Source: Yinghuangia elevatio
GTDB lineage: Bacteria > Actinomycetota > Actinomycetes > Streptomycetales > Streptomycetaceae
Direction: 5' to 3'
Length of the DNA: 64,000 nt
Assembly (NCBI RefSeq): GCF_040649515.1
Contig: NZ_JBEZFP010000013.1
Location: 44,673-108,672, forward strand
The position numbers and the translations under genes are program-made. Of this stretch, positions 52,072 through 60,401 are shown piece by piece (position 1 is the stretch's first letter; each line of letters opens with the position of its first letter). The notes below the pieces were generated by a model, which was not told the DNA's origin, did not search any database, and saw only the letters and a list, made by a program, of their open reading frames with translations.

Positions 52072-52819
52072 AGGTCCTCCGGTTCCGTATCGGCCCGGTC
52101 TCCCCGCCCCAGGCTGCTCGATTGTGCTCCTGATCATGGCCTGCCCACCCGGACAGCCGGACACGCCTCCCCGCGCCGATGCCGAACCGATGCACAATCC
52201 GCGCGTGACGGTGTCCCGGTACTGGCCCGGCCCGCAAGCGTGCCGTGCGCCGGACAAGCCCCGCCACCCCAAACTGCCACATCCGGAGATGACACCGGCG
52301 CCGACGCGCAGTCAAGCGGCCCAGTCCGACATGCCAACCCGGAGGTTGCACCCGGCGGGCGGCGGTCCGAACCGCGACCGGGTCCGGGGCCGGGGCTGCG
52401 TCGTGCCCGCTCGGCCTGCCGCGGGGCGGAAGCCGTCGGGCCTGCGGTGTCACGTACGGCCGAGCGGCTCCGGCGCGGTGCCGGACGGGCGGTCGTGCCG
52501 CGTACACCCGTACGGCGGCACGCGCCTGCGCCGACGTTCGCACCTGCTGTGGAACGTCGGGGCGCCACCGGCGTGTCGGCAGAGTGCCGACGATGGAGCA
52601 GTCGAGTGCCGCGAGGCGGTGGGGTGCTTGTTCGCCTGGGCCCGCCGCGCCGCCCGCGACGACCTCATCTCCGGGACGACGGCTAGGGGTTCGGCGGTGT
52701 CACCGCGTGCGGTCAGCGCGCGGCATCAGGGCGTGGATGCCGGTGCTCCGGCATCGCCGCGGCGTCTCGGCGGCAGCGCGGCGCCGCGCTGATGCCGAGT
52801 CGCTGTGCCCGCGCCCGGG
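52072..52819. other. 748-base region without a convincing gene
   Basis: Open frames exist in all directions, as expected at this GC, but none shows an RBS, hydrophobic pattern or family motif. It should contain the NYN gene promoter. It may hold a decayed gene; nothing recognisable was found. Confidence 0.5.
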
Positions 52820-53077
52820 TCAGCCCTCCGGCGTCTCGCCGTCTTCCGCGCCCGGGCGGGCCACGAGCTGGACCGAGTCGGTCGCGTTGCACCAGCGGCA
52901 GCGGACGGACTCGATGGTGTCCTCGAGGATCTCGCGCTCGTCGACACGCGGTTCGCCGGCGAGGTCGAGGTGGACGAACTCGACCGCCCGAGTCGTCCGG
53001 GTCACGTCGAACCGCGTCAGGTTGCCGCACAGCGAGCAGCGCCAACGGGTCGTCTCGCCGGGGGCCGGGACCGACAT
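52820..53077 (-). CDS. Small zinc-ribbon protein
   Basis: 85 residues with two knuckles, WRCSLCGNLTRFD and VRCRWCNATDSV, separated by ~45 residues (CxxC...CxxC), the pattern of a treble or ribbon zinc site. RAVEFVHLDLAGEP and VDEREILEDTIES lie between. ATG 53077 follows the SD GAGAGGA at good spacing; a reading from 53116 is unneeded. Likely cytosolic, possibly nucleic-acid- or protein-binding. Divergent from the exonuclease gene. Confidence 0.85.
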   Translation of the reverse strand: MSVPAPGETTRWRCSLCGNLTRFDVTRTTRAVEFVHLDLAGEPRVDEREILEDTIESVRCRWCNATDSVQLVARPGAEDGETPEG

Positions 53078-53197
53078 ACGTGTTCCTCTCTCAGGCTGTT
53101 CAGGGACCCGCACCACGCGCCCGGAGCCCGTGCGGCGTACGGCCGTTCGGGAGGGGCGCCTGTGCCGGTGTCAGGGCGGATCCGTACCGTCCGTGGC

Positions 53198-53944
53198 ATG
53201 AGCAGCCAGGTACCCGGCCCGTCAGCGCCACTCTCCGTGCCACACACCGGGGCATGCGATGCGGCACCGCCGTGGTCCGGCGTGCCCGCGCGGGACAGTA
53301 CCGAACCGGCGAGCGCGGTGCGAAACGCGTCCGGCCGCTGGGACCGCGGCACGCCGCTGGACCGGCAGGTTTTCGTGGTCGTCGACCTCGAGACGACCGG
53401 CCTCGACGCGGAGCGCGACCGCATCACCGAGATCGCCGCGGTGCGCCTGCGCGGCGGCGACGTGCTCGGCGAGTTCGCGACGCTGGTGGCGCCGGGCGTG
53501 CCCGTCCCGGCGTTCATCACCGGGTTGACCGGGATATCGGACGCGATGCTCGCGGACGCCCCGCCGCTGCGCGCGGTCCTGCCTGCCTTCCACGACTTCG
53601 CCCGGGACGCGGTGCTGGTCGCCCACAACGCGCCGTTCGACATCGGGTTCCTGCGCGCGGCGTGTGCGGCGTGCGGCGAGTCGTGGCCGCATCTGGTCGT
53701 GGTCGACACGCTGGAACTCGCCCGCGCCCTGGTTTCCCGGGGGGAGGTGGCCAACTACAAACTGGGCACGCTCGCGGGGCTGTTTGAGTCCCCCGCGCCT
53801 TCGACCCACCGGGCCACCGCGGACGCCCGGGCGACCGCGCACATCCTGCGGGCGCTCATCGCACGCCTGCGGCGCGCCGGAGTGCACGACCTGTCCGGTC
53901 TGCTTCGGTGCACCGGCCATCCGAGTGAACCTCAGGCGGTTTGA
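53198..53944 (+). CDS. DnaQ-family 3'-5' exonuclease (Pol III epsilon-like)
   Basis: DEDD-type exonuclease. ExoI motif VVVDLETTGLDAERDRITEI (Asp, Glu), ExoII VLVAHNAPFDIGFL (Asp), ExoIII STHRATADARATAHI (His, Asp, the DEDDh form). An unconserved ~55-residue N-terminus precedes. ATG 53198 has no strong SD, so the start is uncertain and a shorter protein is possible. In M. tuberculosis the gene at this place (Rv2191) fuses a similar exonuclease to a UvrC-like part, which is absent here. Probably a repair or proofreading accessory rather than the replicative epsilon. Confidence 0.88.
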   Translation: MSSQVPGPSAPLSVPHTGACDAAPPWSGVPARDSTEPASAVRNASGRWDRGTPLDRQVFVVVDLETTGLDAERDRITEIAAVRLRGGDVLGEFATLVAPGVPVPAFITGLTGISDAMLADAPPLRAVLPAFHDFARDAVLVAHNAPFDIGFLRAACAACGESWPHLVVVDTLELARALVSRGEVANYKLGTLAGLFESPAPSTHRATADARATAHILRALIARLRRAGVHDLSGLLRCTGHPSEPQAV

Positions 53945-53993
53945 ACCCCTAGCCTGCCAGGCCGAGAAGCGGACATCACGTGACGATAAGGAC

Positions 53994-54893
53994 ATGCTGC
54001 TCCCCGTTCACGACGCCAACCCGGTGCGCCGCACCCCCGTGGTCACCTATGCGTTGATCGTCCTCAACGTGGTGATCTTCCTCGTGAGCCCGCTCTCCGG
54101 GTTCGGGAGCGGCGACGTGGATCCCGAGGCACGCGTGTGCGCCGAGAACGGCTACTACTACGAGTACGGGGCCATTCCCAAGGAACTCGTGGGCGGCGGC
54201 GGGATCGTCGACCCGCCCGACATCGTGGCCACCGAGCGCGGCCCGGTGCGCTGCGCGACCGCCCCAGATCCCGACAAGATCCCCGAGCTGTCCGTGCTGT
54301 TCGCGATGTTCATGCACGGCGGCTGGGTGCACCTCATCGGCAACATGCTCTACCTGTACGTCTTCGGCAACAACGTCGAGGACCGCATGGGCCGGGGCCA
54401 CTTCACGCTGTTCTACCTGGCCGCCGGGTACCTGGCGACGTACGGCTTCGCGCTGCTCAACCCCGGATCGGCGCAGCCCCTGGTGGGCGCGTCGGGGGCG
54501 ATCGCGGCGGTGCTCGGCGCGTACCTCTACCTGTATCCAAAGGCACGCGTCACCAGCCTCGTGCCGCTGCTGCTGTTCCTGCCACTGCGCTTTCCCGCGT
54601 GGGCGGTACTGGGCTTCTACTTCGTGCTGCAGTGGCTGTACTTCCAGGGCCTCGGCGTCAACGGCGATGCCGATGTCGCCTATTCGGCCCATCTGGTGGG
54701 CTTCGCGGCGGGGTTCGTGTACGCGTGGGCGCTCTACCACCGTCGACGCGCCCCGCGTACGCCTGTCGACGCCCCCGCGCCCGGCGCTTCCGGCGCGCCC
54801 GAACCGCTTGTGCACGCCTTCCCCGCCGCACCGGTCATCCCGCCCCCGCCGACCTACCCGCCGCCGGGAACGCCGTCGGGGCCGAACGGATGA
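53994..54893 (+). CDS. Rhomboid-family intramembrane serine protease
   Basis: 299 residues, about six to seven helices. Rhomboid marks: MHGGWVHLIGNMLYLYVFGNN (HxxxN oxyanion region), catalytic Ser in VGASGAIAAVLGAYL, and catalytic His in YSAHLVGFAAGFVYA. A long first extracytoplasmic loop (~70 residues, two Cys) follows helix 1, and the C-terminal tail is Pro-rich. ATG 53994 follows AAGG closely. Cleaves membrane proteins within the bilayer; substrates are unknown. Confidence 0.93.
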   Translation: MLLPVHDANPVRRTPVVTYALIVLNVVIFLVSPLSGFGSGDVDPEARVCAENGYYYEYGAIPKELVGGGGIVDPPDIVATERGPVRCATAPDPDKIPELSVLFAMFMHGGWVHLIGNMLYLYVFGNNVEDRMGRGHFTLFYLAAGYLATYGFALLNPGSAQPLVGASGAIAAVLGAYLYLYPKARVTSLVPLLLFLPLRFPAWAVLGFYFVLQWLYFQGLGVNGDADVAYSAHLVGFAAGFVYAWALYHRRRAPRTPVDAPAPGASGAPEPLVHAFPAAPVIPPPPTYPPPGTPSGPNG

Positions 54894-54946
54894 CCGGGGC
54901 CGGATAGGCTCGTACCCCCCGCACCGACCGAGGAGAGGCCGCCGCT

Positions 54947-55234
54947 GTGATCACCGCGATCGTGCACGTCAAGGCAGCCGTCGACCGCATCCCCGAGATC
55001 GCCGAGGCGATCACCGCGATCGACGCGGTGAGCGAGGTGTACTCGGTGACGGGCGAGTTCGACCTGGTCGCCATGGTCCGGGTCCGCGAGCACGACGAGT
55101 TGGCGGACGTGATCCCCGGGCGCCTCAACAAGGTGCCGGGTGTCCTGCACACCGCGACGCACATCGCGTTCCGGACCTACTCGAAGCACGACCTCGAGGC
55201 CGCCTTCGCGATCGGGCTCGACGACGGCTTCTAG
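54947..55234 (+). CDS. Stand-alone Lrp/AsnC ligand-binding (RAM) domain protein
   Basis: 95 residues forming only the C-terminal domain of Lrp/AsnC regulators: ITAIVHVKAAVDRIPEIAEA, AVSEVYSVTGEFDLVAMVRV, LADVIPGRLNKVPGVLHTAT. There is no helix-turn-helix. Such SraI/stand-alone RAM proteins bind amino acids and can oligomerise with full-length Lrp proteins. GTG 54947 follows GAGAGG. A TAGGCT -10-like element (~54905) lies upstream. It faces the class V aminotransferase gene convergently. Confidence 0.92.
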   Translation: MITAIVHVKAAVDRIPEIAEAITAIDAVSEVYSVTGEFDLVAMVRVREHDELADVIPGRLNKVPGVLHTATHIAFRTYSKHDLEAAFAIGLDDGF

Positions 55235-55304
55235 CCGTGCCCGGCTGAGGCGATCGGGTCGGCGCTCAGGTCGGCACACTCGGACCGGCGCCCGGACCGG
55301 CTGA

Positions 55305-56705
55305 TCAGATGACCGCCGGGCCGCGCGGGTCCGACTCGGGCACGCAGCGTCCGCCGTCGGTGCGGTACGTCCACTTGGCCCCGCGCCGCACCAACTCCCG
55401 TGCGGCGTCCACGAAGCGGTCCACGTGCTCGTCCGGCGTACCGGCCCCGAAGCTGACCCGGATCGCATTGAGGTTCTGCTCCCCCGCCGGCGCGTCGGGC
55501 GCACCGCACTCGGTCGGCGCGTCGGCGCGCCCCCCGAGCAGGCGACGTACGAGCGGGTGCGCGCAGAACAGGCCGTCGCGCACACCGATGCCGTACTCCG
55601 CCGACAGCGCCGCCGCGAACCGCGAGCTGTTCCAGCCCTCGACAACGAACGAGAGCACCGAGACCCGGGCGGAGTCGGGGCCGAAGAGGTCCAGCGTGCG
55701 CACCTCGGGGATCTCCGCGAGTCCCGCCCGAAGCCGGGCGAGCAGCGCTTCCTCGCGGGCCGCGAGCGTGTCGAGGCCGGCTTCGGCCAGCGCCCGGCAC
55801 GCGGAGGCGATGGCGTACGCGCCGATCACGTTGGGCGAACCGGCCTCGTGCCGGGCCGGGCCGGAGTTCCACTCGACGGCGTCCGCGGTGACCGAGCGGC
55901 TGGCGCCGCCGCCCGCGAGGTAGGGCTCGGCGTCCGCGAGCCAGTCGCCGCGCCCGGCGAGCACGCCCGCGCCGAACGGTGCGTACAGCTTGTGCCCGGA
56001 GAAGGCGACCCAGTCCACGCCGAGCCCGGCGAGCGAGACGGGGCGGTGCGGCGCGAGTTGCGCGGCGTCCAGCACGATGCGCGCGCCGTGCCGGTGGGCG
56101 ACCTCGGCCAGTTCACGAACCGGGAAGAGCTCCCCGGTGACGTTGGACGCGCCGGTCACGCACACCAGACGCGGCCCGTCGCATTCGTCGGCGGCGAGCG
56201 CGGCGTCGAGGGTCGCGACCGCTTCGGCGTGGCTCGACGGGGCGTCCAGATGGGTGACGTCGGCCGTGCACCGCCACGGCAGCAGCGCCGCGTGGTGCTC
56301 GGTCTCGAACACGAACACCCGGGTGCCGGACGGCAGTACGGATGCCAGCAGGTTCAGCGAGTCGGTCGTGCCGCGGGTGAACAGGACCACGTCGTCGGCC
56401 CGGGCGCCGACGTACTCGGCGACCGTCGCGCGGCTGCGCTCGTAAAGGTCGGTCGACAGCTGCGACAGGTAGCCGGCGCCGCGGTGCACGCTGCCGTAGT
56501 AGGGCAGGTAGGCGCTGACGTCGTCCCACACGCGCTGAAGGCAGGGGGCGCTCGCGGCGTAGTCGAGTGCGGCGTACTCCGCTTGGCCGCCTGTCACCAG
56601 CGGCACCCGCACGTCGCGGCCCACGACCGGGAGCGGGGGACAGGCCGAAGCCGCGATCGCATCGGACGAAAGCGGCGAAACAGGGGCGAATGCGACGGCA
56701 GTCAT
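55305..56705 (-). CDS. Class V aminotransferase (cysteine desulfurase-like)
   Basis: PLP enzyme of 466 residues with the NifS/SufS-like fold: YAASAPCLQRVWDDV at the N-terminus, GSVHRGAGYLSQLS, VVLFTRGTTDSLNLLASVL, TEHHAALLPW, VTGASNVTGELFPV, VLDAAQLAPHRPV, and the Schiff-base lysine in FSGHKLYAPFGAG. The active-site cysteine loop of true desulfurases is not certain (CAHPLVRRLL is the nearest). ATG 56705 has an excellent SD GGAGGG. A SAM riboswitch in its leader ties it to methionine/cysteine sulfur metabolism, for example desulfuration or a lyase step. Specific reaction unknown. Confidence 0.9.
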   Translation of the reverse strand: MTAVAFAPVSPLSSDAIAASACPPLPVVGRDVRVPLVTGGQAEYAALDYAASAPCLQRVWDDVSAYLPYYGSVHRGAGYLSQLSTDLYERSRATVAEYVGARADDVVLFTRGTTDSLNLLASVLPSGTRVFVFETEHHAALLPWRCTADVTHLDAPSSHAEAVATLDAALAADECDGPRLVCVTGASNVTGELFPVRELAEVAHRHGARIVLDAAQLAPHRPVSLAGLGVDWVAFSGHKLYAPFGAGVLAGRGDWLADAEPYLAGGGASRSVTADAVEWNSGPARHEAGSPNVIGAYAIASACRALAEAGLDTLAAREEALLARLRAGLAEIPEVRTLDLFGPDSARVSVLSFVVEGWNSSRFAAALSAEYGIGVRDGLFCAHPLVRRLLGGRADAPTECGAPDAPAGEQNLNAIRVSFGAGTPDEHVDRFVDAARELVRRGAKWTYRTDGGRCVPESDPRGPAVI

Positions 56706-56782
56706 GGCTGACCCTCCAGGGCTGGGGACCCCGGATGCCGTGGCTCGTGGAGGTCCGCGCTTGCCGGAGCACCCTTGTGTCC

Positions 56783-56868
56783 GGCCTGGTCATCACCCGG
56801 GGCACCCCACCGCGGAGGAGGGTTGCCGGACAGCAAGCCGGGGCCAAAACGCTGTCACTCGTGACCTG
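56783..56868 (-). promoter_or_regulatory. SAM riboswitch (SAM-IV / SAM-I-IV type)
   Basis: On the minus strand the leader reads GGTCACGAGTGACAGC, then CCCCGGCTTGCTG, CCGGCAACCCTCC, GCGGTGGGGTGCCCCGGG and TGATGACCAGG. P1 forms from GGTCA and TGACC; the GGCAACC and GGTGC blocks are the shared S-box core, and the ordering CTTGCTG-CCGGCAACCCTCC-GCGGTGGGGTGCC is that of actinobacterial SAM-IV. It begins within a base or so of the predicted transcription start. Confidence 0.9.
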
Positions 56869-56875
56869 GAAGGAA

Positions 56876-56904
56876 TTATTACCGCAGGATCGCCGGTCTC
56901 TCAA
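56876..56904 (-). promoter_or_regulatory. Sigma70-type promoter for the SAM-regulated gene
   Basis: TTGAGA (56904-56899), a 17-base spacer and TAATAA (56881-56876) on the minus strand, the best -35/-10 pair in the window. Predicted start ~56869, right at the riboswitch 5' end. Confidence 0.8.
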
Positions 56905-57166
56905 CACGGATATTCGCCGTCTTGGCATACGAGACGACCATCGGTCGAACATGAGACGCCGGGTGTCCCGTGGGTGGGACAGGACGTCCGACACCTGGAA
57001 CGTCACCCGGACGGCACCAGAACGCCAGACGGGCGCGCCGCAGTTGCCGCGCGCCCGTCCGAGCCATCGCGCAGACCGTCCGATCCGGCCGAGCCGACGG
57101 CGTCCGAGGCTTCTTGCGACTCCCCGACCGGCCTCGGTCGTCGGCCAAGTCGGCCGGTCAGCCGGG

Positions 57167-58246
57167 TCAGCCGAACGAGCGGGTCGTCTCCACCCACCGG
57201 TCGAGTACCGCCTGCGCCTTGCCGGAGTCGATCGCGTCCGCCGCCCGCTCGATGCCCGACGCGAGCTGTTCGCTCAGCGGACCGTGCCCCGGGCCGAGCG
57301 CCGCGAGCGCCGCCGCCGAGTTGAGCAGCACCGCGTCCCGCACCGGCCCGCGCTCCCCCGCCAGCAGCCGGCGCGCGACGTCCGCGTTGAACGCCGCGTC
57401 GCCGCCGCGCAGCGCCTCGATCGGCTCCAGCTTGACGCCGAAGTCGCGCGGATCGACGGCGTCTTCGTGCACCTCGCCGTCGCGCACGACCCACACCTGG
57501 GAGGTGGTGGTGATGGTCAGCTCGTCGAGACCGTCGTCGCCCCGGAACACCAGCGCCGAAGTCCCGCGCCGGGCCAGCACACCCGCCATAAGAGGCGCCA
57601 TGCGCGCGTCCGCGACACCGATGGCGGTGTACGGGGCGCGCGCCGGATTCGTCAGCGGGCCAAGGATGTTGAAGGTCGTCTGCACACCCAGCTCACGCCG
57701 CGCCTGGGCGGCGTGCCGCAGCGCCGGGTGGAAGCGCTGCGCGAAGCACAGCGTCACCCCGGCCTCGACCGCCGTCCGCGCCACCTGCTCCGGGGTCAGG
57801 TCCAGCGACACCCCGAGGGCCTCCAGGACGTCGGCCGCACCGCTCTGCGACGACGCCGAGCGGTTGCCGTGCTTGACGACCGTCGCCCCCGTCCCCGCGA
57901 CCACGATCGCCGACATCGTGGAGATGTTGACGGTACGGGCGCGGTCGCCACCGGTGCCGACGACGTCGACGATGGGGCCGGGCACCTCGATGGTCACCGC
58001 GTGCGCGTACATGGAGTCGACCAGGCCCGTCACCTCGTCGACGGTCTCGCCCTTGGCGCGCAGCGCGACCACGAAGGCGGCGATCTGCACGGGCGTGGCG
58101 TCGCCGGTCATGATCTGGTCCATCGCCCAGGCGGTGGTGCCCGCGTCCAGGTCCTCGCCGCGCATCAGGGCGGTCAGGACGTCCGGCCAGGAACGGGCCT
58201 GCCCGGGGTTGGTGCTGTTCACCGCTACCGAGGCCGAGGCGCCCAT
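57167..58246 (-). CDS. trpD: Anthranilate phosphoribosyltransferase
   Basis: Second step of tryptophan synthesis, joining anthranilate to PRPP. VDVVGTGGDRARTVNISTMSA (PRPP GTGGD), VVKHGNRSASSQSGAADVLEALG, LCFAQRFHPALRHAAQARRELGVQTTFNILGPLTNPA, and LVFRGDDGLDELT (DE metal site). 359 residues. ATG 58246 follows GGGAG. It is far from trpEG (35 kb), and the gap between them is filled by the conserved backbone, as in M. tuberculosis (Rv2192c). No leader peptide was seen here. Confidence 0.97.
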   Translation of the reverse strand: MGASASVAVNSTNPGQARSWPDVLTALMRGEDLDAGTTAWAMDQIMTGDATPVQIAAFVVALRAKGETVDEVTGLVDSMYAHAVTIEVPGPIVDVVGTGGDRARTVNISTMSAIVVAGTGATVVKHGNRSASSQSGAADVLEALGVSLDLTPEQVARTAVEAGVTLCFAQRFHPALRHAAQARRELGVQTTFNILGPLTNPARAPYTAIGVADARMAPLMAGVLARRGTSALVFRGDDGLDELTITTTSQVWVVRDGEVHEDAVDPRDFGVKLEPIEALRGGDAAFNADVARRLLAGERGPVRDAVLLNSAAALAALGPGHGPLSEQLASGIERAADAIDSGKAQAVLDRWVETTRSFG

Positions 58247-58476
58247 GGTCCGCTCCCGCTGAGGTGTCCGATCAGGTCGGACTCAGCGTAGCCGCGGGCG
58301 GCAAGGGAATTCCGTCGTGTCCGCATGACGACATCCGGCCACCGGACCGCCGGTCGGAACCGACCGCCGCAGGCCGTTCACGGCGACAGTCGTACGACTC
58401 CGAAAGCCGCCCATGCAGGAGGACACCCCCACAACGCCCGCGGGGCCGGTGCCGGCGAGACCGCGGTCGGACGCGG

Positions 58477-58893
58477 TCAGACCGCGGTACGCGCGGCAGC
58501 TCGCTTGCGCAGCTGCTCGGCCGCCGCAGCCGCCAGCGTCACCGGGTCGAGCGGGTGCGACACGACCGCGTCGGCTCGGCACCACGTGGCCAGCCACGCA
58601 TCCTGCGGACGGCCGACCAGGACGAGCACGGGCGGGCAGCGATAAATCTCGTCCTTGAGCTGGCGGCAAATGCCCATGCCGCCGGCCGGGGTCGCCTCGC
58701 CGTCCAGGATCACCAGGTCGACGCCGCCCTTGTCCATCTTGGCGATGACGGCCGGTTCGGTGGCGCACTCGAAGTACTCCACCCGGGGTGCGCCCGCGGC
58801 GGGCCGGCGTCCGAGCGCGAGCATGACCTTCTGACGGGTGTTGCGGTCATCGCTGTATACAAGGACGGTCATGGTGTCGCCGCTGTGCGCCAT
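58477..58893 (-). CDS. Degenerate response-regulator receiver protein
   Basis: 138 residues with a receiver fold and no output domain: VLVYSDDRNTRQKVMLAL (acidic pair), VDLVILDGEATPAGGMGICRQ (phospho-acceptor-position Asp), then VLVLVGRPQD, where the Thr/Ser is replaced, and VVSHPLDP, where the invariant Lys is replaced by His. It is thus an atypical receiver, perhaps not phosphorylated in the usual way. ATG 58893 has the SD AGGTGG; ATG 58872 and an upstream GTG are less likely. No kinase is adjacent. It sits between trpD and the qcr genes. Confidence 0.82.
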   Translation of the reverse strand: MAHSGDTMTVLVYSDDRNTRQKVMLALGRRPAAGAPRVEYFECATEPAVIAKMDKGGVDLVILDGEATPAGGMGICRQLKDEIYRCPPVLVLVGRPQDAWLATWCRADAVVSHPLDPVTLAAAAAEQLRKRAAARTAV

Positions 58894-59085
58894 TGCCACC
58901 TGCCCTGGTCTCAAGAGGGCCGATCACCCGGGTGTGATCCGCGTTACAACACCGCGGATGCTACTCCTCTTGATTCACCGGCTCCAAGCTCTTGATCAAT
59001 CTGATAGGTGATCCCCCGGCCGATCCGTACCCGGATCCGCACCGCGATCCGGCCGGCGACCCGAACGCGAACCAGTCGGGCCGGC

Positions 59086-59493
59086 TCACGGACGCCCCAG
59101 CAGGATCCAGCCCTCCGCGTCGCCGCCCAGCCGCTGCGCCAGACCCGCCATGCGGGTGCGCTCCCGCGCGAGTTCGAGCGCCGTCACGAGTTGCGGACGG
59201 TCGGCGTACGTGGCCCCGTCCGGCCCCGCCGTCACGACCCACCCGTCCGGCGCGAGGATCCGCGCCGCCTCGGCGACCGCCGCGGCGTCCGGCAGTCGCA
59301 GGACATGACGCAGCATCAGTTGCCGCCCCTCGACGATCACCCCGGCCTCGGCGAGATCGGCGAGCACCGCGGAATCGGCGCGCGCCGGGTCGAAGCTCTC
59401 CCCGACGACGACAAGGGTGCCGTCGTCGACGAGCGGCGGCTCCGGCTCCTCGCGCCTGCGCCGGAACAGCCTTCCGATACCTGCCTTGACCAT
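59086..59493 (-). CDS. Conserved-looking small protein, divergent from ctaE
   Basis: 135 residues of mixed alpha/beta character: a basic N-terminus (IGRLFRRRREEPEPPL), TLVVVGESFDPARADSAVLADLAEAGVIV, QLMLRHVLRLPDAAAVAEAARILAPDGWVV and ALELARERTRMAGLAQRLGG. The middle resembles small two-layer domains such as RraB, but I cannot assign a family with confidence. No membrane segment. Divergent from ctaE-qcrCAB across 235 bases. Function unknown. Confidence 0.75.
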   Translation of the reverse strand: MVKAGIGRLFRRRREEPEPPLVDDGTLVVVGESFDPARADSAVLADLAEAGVIVEGRQLMLRHVLRLPDAAAVAEAARILAPDGWVVTAGPDGATYADRPQLVTALELARERTRMAGLAQRLGGDAEGWILLGRP

Positions 59494-59728
59494 GTCGCGA
59501 ACGCTACCCGTATCGCCCGGTGTCGCTCGTTCGGCTTACTCGGCGCGCCCGACCGAGAGATTCACCCTCGCCCTGATAGCGCGTCAGAATCGGCCCCGTT
59601 CAGCTCCCGCACAGCTCCTTACTAGGCGCGATTGGCCGAATGGCGGCCCTCCGGGAACACCGCCCCGGGTTAGACACGTTCACCGAAGGATGCCCCCCGA
59701 AGCGCGGCCCGATCCGGCGACCGCAATA

Positions 59729-60346
59729 ATGGCGGCCGTGGCGACAGCAACAGCAGTAGAAACCGGGCACGCACATGGGGCGGTCGACCGTCCCAACTTG
59801 GTCAGCATCGGCACGATCGTCTGGTTGGCGTCGGAGCTGATGTTCTTCGCGGCCCTCTTCGCGATGTACTTCACGATCCGGTCGGTCCAGGGACCCGAGA
59901 TCTGGGAACAGGGCACGGAGATGCTCAACATCCCGTTCTCGTCGGTGAACACCACGATCCTGGTGCTCTCCTCGCTGACCTGCCAGCTCGGCGTATTCGC
60001 CGCGGAACGCGGCGACGTCAAGAAGCTGCGCATGTGGTTCGTGATCACATTCGTGATGGGCGCGATCTTCATCGGCGGGCAGGTGATGGAGTACACCGAG
60101 CTGGTCAAGGAGAACCTGACGCTCTCCTCGTCGGCCTACGGCTCGGTCTTCTACCTGACCACGGGCTTCCACGGCATGCACGTGACGGGCGGTCTGATCG
60201 CCTTCCTGTTTGTCCTCGGCCGCACGTACGCGGCCAAGCGGTTCACCCACGAGCAGGCCACCAGCGCGATCGTCGTCTCGTACTACTGGCACTTCGTCGA
60301 CGTGGTGTGGATCGGGCTTTTCGCCACGATCTACCTCATCAAGTAG
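59729..60346 (+). CDS. ctaE: Cytochrome c oxidase subunit III
   Basis: Membrane subunit of the aa3 oxidase, with seven expected helices in longer family members and five clear ones here. NLVSIGTIVWLASELMFFAALFAMYFTIR, SSVNTTILVLSSLTCQLGVFAAERGD, GQVMEYTEL, VFYLTTGFHGMHVTGG (conserved His) and AIVVSYYWHFVDVVWIGLF are diagnostic. ATG 59729 (MAAVATATAVETGHAH) matches the streptomycete N-terminus; an upstream ATG at 59690 is possible, and the SD is weak for both. First gene of ctaE-qcrC-qcrA-qcrB, encoding parts of the bcc-aa3 supercomplex. Confidence 0.95.
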   Translation: MAAVATATAVETGHAHGAVDRPNLVSIGTIVWLASELMFFAALFAMYFTIRSVQGPEIWEQGTEMLNIPFSSVNTTILVLSSLTCQLGVFAAERGDVKKLRMWFVITFVMGAIFIGGQVMEYTELVKENLTLSSSAYGSVFYLTTGFHGMHVTGGLIAFLFVLGRTYAAKRFTHEQATSAIVVSYYWHFVDVVWIGLFATIYLIK

Positions 60347-60401
60347 AGACGCCGCACCCGGTCCCACTCGACAAAAACGACGAAACCAACCGAGGTTTTT
60401 G

